Source of the DNA: JACPWY01 sp964603655
GTDB lineage: Bacteria; Bdellovibrionota; FAC87; UBA2466
DNA length: 19,483 bases
Direction: 5' to 3'
Assembly (NCBI GenBank): GCA_964603655.1
Contig: CAZRVZ010000022.1
Location: forward strand, 1-19,483
A program made the position numbers and the translations under genes. Shown one piece after another: positions 14,006 through 19,483 of this stretch. A model generated the notes under the pieces. It made no database searches. It worked only from the letters and a program-made list of their open reading frames with translations, and was not told where the DNA came from. Numbering within the stretch: position 1 is the first letter of the stretch; each line of letters opens with the position of its first letter.

Positions 14006-17000
14006 TTTGTGCTGTTCGCTCTCCTGTCCCTGTATTCTCTTTCCTGTGCAGCTCGCCATTCGGCCTCCTCGATCGGCTTACGGTGTTTCTGAGAACTGGC
14101 CCCACGTTCCATGAATCGAGTGATCCGCTCGGCATCATTTAGACTACCCACCACCTGTTCATAGTTGCCGTCTGCCCAAAAAACAGTATCCATCCAGGCT
14201 ACCGGCAGGCCCTTCCAGCCCCTCCAATTTCCGACCGGGTCGGTACTTTCGTGGGCCCCACCGACTGGACCGACGTAATGGAGCCTGAGAACCGGTGTTT
14301 CGTCCTTGATCTCGCTAGTGCCGCCCAACACCGAAACAACCCATTTGGGATCGTTGGGAAGCACTACCGGTACCCCGGTGCGTTCCTTATCATTGCGATC
14401 GTCGATGGCGCGGGCTTTCACGAGCAGGTCTTCAAATTGTTTTGACTCGACCGATCGACCAAGATCTCCCTCAACGATACCAAGCTCCTTGATTCTTTCG
14501 CGGATTCCGCGACCGATAGAGCCCCCTACAAATATATTCAGGTAATCAGCCGGTTCGTATTCCAAAATATTTACGCCGGTTGAGGCTTTGGCATCCTTGA
14601 TGGTTTCAAATCGCTGATTCACCTGAACCTTGACCTGATGGTATCGTGCTTGAAGCGTCGTCCAACGGTCCTTTAGAGCTCTTACCTCAGCAATCGCAGT
14701 GGCCTGTTTTTCCAAGTTCTGGGCTCTTTGTTCGGCTAGCGACTGAAATCGGTCCAACCGTTCCTGGGACGTTGGCGTGAAATCTCCCAATGCCTCCACC
14801 ATTTTATTTTTCAGATCCGGGGCCACGGCGTTTGTTTTAACCCAAGCGGCTAGTTCGGCTCTTTTGCGTATTTCCGCATTCGTGGGTGGTTTGTCGAGGG
14901 GGTACTGGGCCAGCAAACTCATGGCCGCTCCGGGTGTGGAATGGTCGAGGTCACGAACGGTCTGGTCCCAGATCTGTGCGCTGGCTTTACGTTCGGCTGC
15001 CCTCTTTTCAAATTCCTCCTGCGAGATGTTTTTATTATCGAGCGCGATCAGATCGCCTGTAAATGCAACGAGTGCCGCATCTCTTTTTTCAGAATGTGGA
15101 TTGAGCAATTCGCGATAGGCCTGAACCAGTGGCGAAGGGCGCGACTCGTAAACTTGGCTCGCATCGGCCTTGGATTTAGTGGATTCCAGCGAAGTGATCA
15201 TATTGAAAAGATCCTGTGGAGTGATATCGGGGTAGTCGGAAAGTGTTTTCATGATAAACCCATTGCGCGCCGTGCTGAGTGCTTCCGAACGAGAATCTGA
15301 ATAAATGGCCAATGTTTTTGCGGGCGCATAGGAAATCGGACTGAAGGACGCAAATCGCTTGTCAGCGATATTGAGAAATCCTGGGGTTTTACTGTCTAAC
15401 GCTTGATTCAGCGCCCATTGGAAGGACTTTTCATTGGCAAAGTGTTTCTGCAGGGCTAGCGGCAAGTCTGCTCGGGATTTCACGCACTTCTTGTCAACGA
15501 GGAATCGTTTCCAGTAAAGCTCCGTGAGTTTTTGGATGGCATCGTCTAGCTCAGCATGGTTTCTCTGCACCTGCAGCGCGGATTTCGGGTTGACCAAAAA
15601 ATGGATGAGATCGCTGTCTCTAGCCTTTTGAAACTGGGGCCACTCCGGCCTGAGGAGATGTTCTCGCCATTCTGGATTGAGCGCCAATTCACGTATTCTA
15701 GAGGCGTCCGTGAGCAAGAGGGCGTACTGGCGAAGTGTTTCATTTTGGGCCACACCGTCCCCGAAGGCGAACCAGAGAAGTTGGAGTATTCGCTCGCGCG
15801 CCGCATCCAGTTTTCCGAGATTGGTGGTCACATTCCCAACTTTGGCTTTCAATTGATCGGTTATGCATTTTTTGAGATCAAACCGCATGTCACTCAGCCT
15901 TCTCTGCGCCTCAGCCAACAATATTTGTCGCGTGTCGGCCTCTCTACGTGCCAAGTCGATTATTTTGCCGGTTTTATCTTTAGGATTCCGTGTCGTTTGA
16001 GCTTTGTTTTGCCAGGAAGGGACCACGGAGATTTGATTGGAATCGTGCGAGTCTTTTTGCAATAGAAGCCTCTGGAAGTCCGGGCTGCGCCAATCCTCGG
16101 CCAGTTTTGTAAAGCGGCGGTCCCAGACAACTCCTAGTCTCGGATCTACGGCCTCTTTGGCACCCAGCGGAAACAGCTCGGGCGTTCCGGCGGTCGATGA
16201 GGCGAGTCTCGACTTAAATGTTCGGGAGCCTTCGGACTCATCGAGAGCCGATGGATCCAGCGCAGTTTGATTCAGGTTAAACGCCATGCTGGAGCTTCCG
16301 TTAATGACCTCGGTGTATCGTTGACTGAAAAACTGGGTTTTGGGACCGCGCCGATCAGAGATTCGGACCGAAGCGACGTCGTAGCCGCCCGATCCAGAAG
16401 GGCCAGAAGGGCCAGAAGGGCCAGTCTGGCCAGCTGGGCGGTAGGTCACGCGAAGCGTAACACCCGGTCTGCCAGAATGAACTCCTGTAAATTGGCCACC
16501 CCCACTGTTCGATAGCGAGACCTCCTCGTCATCGATTCCCAACTCGTCGTAACACCAGCTAAAAGTCCCGCCGAGAACATCCCGTGCTTTCAAGATGTCC
16601 GGGTGAATGAGGCCAGACTTTGCAAAATCCACTAATGAAGATTCCGAAACCGCGAGAGGTGGTTGAAGTAGCGTTTCCTTTCCAGCACTGTTCTTAAATG
16701 CGTCGACCGGACCGCAGGACCGGATCTCAATAGTGGGAGCGGCCGGAAATAGAAAGTGGGGACTGCCGGCTCTTTCAAAGTCGAACGGCTGCTGCGCAAG
16801 GGGTTTGGCGATATCGTAATTTCCGAACTCCGTTTTAAGTTCTCCCGTCGAAGTACACGATCCGAGGTCTCCTTCACCCCCAACGGATTTAATTGCGGTG
16901 TCGAGCGCGTCTTCATACAAACTGACCGCCTTAATCAGGTGAGTGACCTCAAACGAACCGTCGGACTTGGAGGGGATGGATTGATAGAATTGGTCTCTCT

Positions 17001-18960
17001 GAATGACTCCCAGATCCAACGCCTCCTTGATCCGGGCAAGTTTCGGGTCGCTTTGGCACTGGTAATCGAGAATCGCCTCATTGACGGCCGTGCTGGGGTA
17101 ATGAGTAGGCGCTTGGATTGCGTGTTCCGCCCTTGCCCAGAGTGAGAACGTGTCCGGCGATACAACCTCCTTTTGATTTTCGGGCCGCTTGAGCTGGATA
17201 AGGTTCGCAGAGGGGGGTGGAGTGACGGAAATATCCAGATTCAAATGAGTTTTGAGAGCTTCGGCAATTGCCATCATTTTTACCGGGGATTTTCCAGTGT
17301 CGGTGGGATCCCATCGCCTGTGCATCTGTGCGCTTGGCCCCACGCTCTGATAGCGGCCGATTTTTCGAATTTCTGACGTGGATTTCTCAAACATGGTCCA
17401 GGTGAGGATCTCCTTTGCTCTTTCTTTATTTTTAATAAACCCGTTCTCCTCATCGTGCCCTTTTTTTGTGAGAGCGAATGACAAAGGAGCTATCATGTTA
17501 GCGTGACCCTCCATGGCGGTGAGTTGCGCATCGGCCTTTTCCAGTCGGCCTTCATCGGAATAGTTTTTGAGTAATTCCACCAGGCCCTGTAAGGCCGTCT
17601 GTGTATCCAAATGGGCCTGTCGGTTTTCGGCTCGAAGGTTGCTAACGCCCGAGTGGATGCTTTTGAGCAGGTCCATGGTTTTTTCGAAGTACTCTGCGTT
17701 TAGTGCCCTGTCTTCGACCCGGGCATTGGCAAATGTACTGCGTGCGCTAGCCATTTGGTTTTCTAGTTTCCCAATGGCCGTCAGTATGAGGTCGGTATCC
17801 GAAGGCCCGGGGGGACTGCTCGGGCCGAAGAGGTGTTTGAGTGTGCCTGCAAGGCCTGCGACAGCCATGAATATCGGCCACCCGACTGCAACCCCGGGAC
17901 CTGCTAATGCCGTGATGGCGGCGATACTGAGCCCTGTCTTGGCAATTTCGGCCACCGCGCGCACGGATTTGTTGTCACCGGCAATTTGGGCTACGAGCTC
18001 CACCGCCTGGCCTAACTCTTGATAGCGCTGCGCCTTTTCGTTTCGCGCAGTTTTTTCCTGATCAATTCTGGTTACCGCTTCCTCGACTCTGGCAGCCAAG
18101 TCCTTGGGTGATATACTGTGGATCTGCTCTACCGATGGATTTCCCATCTTGGCGAATAGGTGGTCTCTTCGTTGGGTTTCCTTCTGCTGGTCCTGTTTCT
18201 GTTTTTCGGTAACCTTTGAGCCCGCAGGCATAAACTTGGAATAACCGGGCGATCGGTGTTCTAAGTCCTTGGCACCGGCGCGCATGAGGACGGTCCCGTT
18301 TACCGAAGATGGGCCCATACCCTCAACCAGCGACTTAATGACGGGGTGTTTTTCGGCATGCCTGAGCCCCTCGGCCACTAAGGCCTGTTTCGCGGCCCGA
18401 GTATCGTCGGCTATTTTGAGATCCGTGGAGCCCAATCGAATGGAGCTCCCTTCCTTATTGTATTCCAAATTATCACTGGCGCGCTTGGCAGCCTGTAAAG
18501 ACTTGTTAACCGCTTTTCCACCCATACCCAAGAAATCCAGCGAGTTCTGGAGTTCATCCTGAAGCCTTGCCTCCGGAGTACTGATATTGCGGAAGGCATT
18601 GGCCAGCTCTCCCTCTCGCTTTGCAGATCGGACGAACAGCTCTCGGCCCGAGGGGATGCAGGTTTGGGTGTCTCGAGTCGTTGGTGAGAGGCAAGCACCG
18701 GGTTTTGAGATCTCACGGGCGAACTTCTCCGGGCCACCGGCCTCTCGAATTTTTGCCCCCAGGAAGGCAAGCTGTGCAAACGTATCGTAACTGCCGTTGG
18801 CTTCGGAAAGGTGTCGAAGGTAGGCGGCACGGTGATCGGCTATGTCACTAGCTGCGGCACGAACAGAAACTTGCGGTCCCAACATTCCGAGGGCGAATGA
18901 AATGAGAGTTAGCAAACTTTGAACCCGAATCGTCGACTCTGGCCTTCTGATCAAACGCAT
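14002..18960 (-). CDS. Very large exported helical protein, unknown function
   Basis: The protein has 1652 residues from ATG 18960; a GTG two codons upstream is also in frame, but the G-rich Shine-Dalgarno-like stretch (about 18966-18974) is better placed for the ATG. A signal peptide spans residues 1 to ~35 (basic start, LLTLISFALGMLG core, VRAAA). Most of the chain is charged and helical. A hydrophobic hairpin (about 340-377, GLSIAAITALAGPGVAVGWPIF...) is followed by a long coiled coil (about 390-470). This arrangement is reminiscent of alpha-helical pore-forming toxins, but that is only a structural analogy. A collagen-like G-P-S tract lies near residue 842-856. Cysteines are few, and some lie in the mid-region, such as DYQCQSD and FSWCYDE. 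I recognise no family. It stands alone, convergent with the glycosyltransferase gene. Confidence 0.8.
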   Translation of the reverse strand: MRLIRRPESTIRVQSLLTLISFALGMLGPQVSVRAAASDIADHRAAYLRHLSEANGSYDTFAQLAFLGAKIREAGGPEKFAREISKPGACLSPTTRDTQTCIPSGRELFVRSAKREGELANAFRNISTPEARLQDELQNSLDFLGMGGKAVNKSLQAAKRASDNLEYNKEGSSIRLGSTDLKIADDTRAAKQALVAEGLRHAEKHPVIKSLVEGMGPSSVNGTVLMRAGAKDLEHRSPGYSKFMPAGSKVTEKQKQDQQKETQRRDHLFAKMGNPSVEQIHSISPKDLAARVEEAVTRIDQEKTARNEKAQRYQELGQAVELVAQIAGDNKSVRAVAEIAKTGLSIAAITALAGPGVAVGWPIFMAVAGLAGTLKHLFGPSSPPGPSDTDLILTAIGKLENQMASARSTFANARVEDRALNAEYFEKTMDLLKSIHSGVSNLRAENRQAHLDTQTALQGLVELLKNYSDEGRLEKADAQLTAMEGHANMIAPLSFALTKKGHDEENGFIKNKERAKEILTWTMFEKSTSEIRKIGRYQSVGPSAQMHRRWDPTDTGKSPVKMMAIAEALKTHLNLDISVTPPPSANLIQLKRPENQKEVVSPDTFSLWARAEHAIQAPTHYPSTAVNEAILDYQCQSDPKLARIKEALDLGVIQRDQFYQSIPSKSDGSFEVTHLIKAVSLYEDALDTAIKSVGGEGDLGSCTSTGELKTEFGNYDIAKPLAQQPFDFERAGSPHFLFPAAPTIEIRSCGPVDAFKNSAGKETLLQPPLAVSESSLVDFAKSGLIHPDILKARDVLGGTFSWCYDELGIDDEEVSLSNSGGGQFTGVHSGRPGVTLRVTYRPAGQTGPSGPSGPSGSGGYDVASVRISDRRGPKTQFFSQRYTEVINGSSSMAFNLNQTALDPSALDESEGSRTFKSRLASSTAGTPELFPLGAKEAVDPRLGVVWDRRFTKLAEDWRSPDFQRLLLQKDSHDSNQISVVPSWQNKAQTTRNPKDKTGKIIDLARREADTRQILLAEAQRRLSDMRFDLKKCITDQLKAKVGNVTTNLGKLDAARERILQLLWFAFGDGVAQNETLRQYALLLTDASRIRELALNPEWREHLLRPEWPQFQKARDSDLIHFLVNPKSALQVQRNHAELDDAIQKLTELYWKRFLVDKKCVKSRADLPLALQKHFANEKSFQWALNQALDSKTPGFLNIADKRFASFSPISYAPAKTLAIYSDSRSEALSTARNGFIMKTLSDYPDITPQDLFNMITSLESTKSKADASQVYESRPSPLVQAYRELLNPHSEKRDAALVAFTGDLIALDNKNISQEEFEKRAAERKASAQIWDQTVRDLDHSTPGAAMSLLAQYPLDKPPTNAEIRKRAELAAWVKTNAVAPDLKNKMVEALGDFTPTSQERLDRFQSLAEQRAQNLEKQATAIAEVRALKDRWTTLQARYHQVKVQVNQRFETIKDAKASTGVNILEYEPADYLNIFVGGSIGRGIRERIKELGIVEGDLGRSVESKQFEDLLVKARAIDDRNDKERTGVPVVLPNDPKWVVSVLGGTSEIKDETPVLRLHYVGPVGGAHESTDPVGNWRGWKGLPVAWMDTVFWADGNYEQVVGSLNDAERITRFMERGASSQKHRKPIEEAEWRAAQEREYRDRRANSTK
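16394..16438 (-). repeat. 9-bp tandem repeat encoding a collagen-like tract
   Basis: Three perfect units CCAGAAGGG (16394-16402, 16403-16411, 16412-16420) and two degenerate ones (16421-16438) encode GQTGPSGPSGPSGSG on the minus strand. The G-x-y pattern is collagen-like but too short for a stable triple helix; it may act as a flexible spacer or a slippage site. Confidence 0.75.
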
Positions 18961-19010
18961 GAACACACCCCGCCTGTGCAGGATTGTTGCAATGGCGGTG
19001 CCAGTCTGGA

Positions 19011-19024
19011 AACGTGTTCACGTT
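19011..19024. promoter_or_regulatory. Possible operator palindrome upstream of the large exported protein gene
   Basis: AACGTG and CACGTT are perfect inverted repeats around TT (19011-19024), about 50 bases before the ATG at 18960. Size and location suit a dimeric repressor site, but there is no supporting promoter or second copy. Confidence 0.25.
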
Positions 19025-19191
19025 GAATGCTCGTGCGTGAGACGGCCAGAAGGTTTCATGCAGTGTAAACATTTGTGTGAATCCTCTACCCAGTTAGGCA
19101 GTTGGTTGGCTCTCCGTCATAAAAGTGCAGGAACCGTGCCTTGACGCGCCGATTAATTCCCGGGCACAAACCTAGTTTGCGTCGGCTTGTC

Positions 19192-19224
19192 AGCCCAAAG
19201 TTTTGCTTTGCAAATCGTTGGGCT
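19192..19224 (-). repeat. Hairpin downstream of the transposase coding end
   Basis: AGCCCAA (19192-19198) and TTGGGCT (19218-19224) are inverted copies, and an inner CAAAG/CTTTG pair (19196-19200, 19206-19210) encloses TTTTG. The two stems share bases, so only one can form at a time. It may be a terminator or the end structure recognised by a Y1-type transposase; a T-run is absent. Confidence 0.35.
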
Positions 19225-19284
19225 CACCGTGTCCTCGAAGTGCAGCCTCAGTTGGGCTCACCGTGTCCTCGAAGTGCAGCCTCA
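19217..19284 (-). repeat. Exact 34-bp tandem duplication at the transposase 3' end
   Basis: Positions 19217-19250 and 19251-19284 are identical over all 34 bases. The length is not a multiple of three, and the stop codon TGA at 19250-19248 is formed in the copy junction. Without one copy the frame would read on for eight more codons, ending in a TGA near 19190. Confidence 0.9.
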
Positions 19285-19483
19285 ATGGTGAGCCGCTCAT
19301 CCAGCCAACTTCGCTCGATAACAGCTCTGTCATGGGCAGAGAGCTTGCGATCGGTATAGGCAATGCGCCCCCGACTCTCCAAGAAGTTGCGGTGCACGTA
19401 AAGCATGACCTGCGTGAACTCGCGACCCCATGTCACCACGCGCGAGTAGGGTCGCTTGATCCACAATTTCCTACCAGACCCTC
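19248..19483 (-). CDS. Y1 (IS200-like/REP-associated) transposase family protein, C-terminal part
   Basis: The frame is open through the right edge of the window, so only the last ~78 codons are visible; the TTG at 19466 is internal, since the frame upstream of it still reads GSGRKL. The segment KLWIKRPYSRVVTWGREF followed by VMLYVHRNFLES matches the post-catalytic C-terminus of Y1-type transposase-family proteins, where a W-x(3)-(F/Y)-(S/T)-R strand leads into a helix with a Y-(V/I)-x(2)-N-x-LE motif. The catalytic HUH and Tyr residues would lie outside the window. These proteins handle single-stranded DNA hairpins. The C-terminus appears shortened by the 34-bp duplication. The family call rests on pattern recognition only. 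Confidence 0.65.
   Translation of the reverse strand, partial: GSGRKLWIKRPYSRVVTWGREFTQVMLYVHRNFLESRGRIAYTDRKLSAHDRAVIERSWLDERLTIEAALRGHGEPN

Larger units (their letters stand above)
18961..19247. other. Intergenic region between the large exported protein and the transposase fragment
   Basis: About 287 bases without a convincing gene. It holds the start region of the large exported protein (minus strand), a short palindrome at 19011-19024, and hairpin and repeat sequences behind the transposase end. I found no good -35/-10 pair for the exported protein gene. Confidence 0.6.

Overview
The window looks like a chromosomal stretch of a Gram-negative bacterium of moderate GC content, possibly a Bdellovibrio-like (Bdellovibrionota) organism. 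That guess rests on the style of the multi-copy HNH endonuclease, the YD-repeat protein, the DUF3015-like signal-peptide start and the Y1-type transposase. It is an inference from family resemblance; there is no rRNA or other marker gene here to confirm it.

Layout. Positions 1-546 (+) hold the C-terminal two thirds or so of an HNH endonuclease that runs in from the left. It converges on a minus-strand redox operon (4644 to about 600): a 1200-residue multidomain Fe-S/FAD/NAD(P) oxidoreductase, then a thioredoxin-like [2Fe-2S] ferredoxin joined by a stop-start overlap, then a GTGA-coupled start of a small exported protein that seems truncated next to the HNH gene. Upstream, also on the minus strand, are a secreted 587-residue YD/RHS-repeat protein (4937-6700) and a tiny basic helical protein 3 bases behind it (4730-4933).

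Positions 6754-13988 look like a cell-envelope glycan island. It has three unrelated-looking but similarly built GT-C membrane glycosyltransferases (6754-8553 minus, 9517-11052 minus, 11073-13988 plus) and one membrane-anchored SGNH hydrolase (8559-9623 plus). The genes are packed extremely tightly: two head-to-head pairs are separated by 5 and 20 bases, and one tail-to-tail pair overlaps by 107 bases. A plausible combined role is moving sugars from polyprenyl-phosphate carriers onto a surface glycan or lipid and trimming or adding an ester group on it.

Positions 14002-18960 (-) encode one 1652-residue exported helical protein of unknown function, with a hydrophobic hairpin inside a coiled-coil region and a short collagen-like tract. 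It converges on the last glycosyltransferase through a hairpin that contains both stop codons. At the right edge (19248-19483, -) is the C-terminal part of a Y1 (IS200-like) transposase-family protein, whose last codons are cut off by an exact 34-bp tandem duplication.

The most notable features are non-coding or repeat-like. A 181-bp nested palindrome, together with smaller hairpins, sits in frame inside the third glycosyltransferase gene, adding about 90 very basic residues to a membrane protein. In-frame short tandem repeats (9, 12, 12 and 15 bp units) occur in three of the envelope or exported protein genes. No tRNA, rRNA, CRISPR array or complete mobile element is visible.
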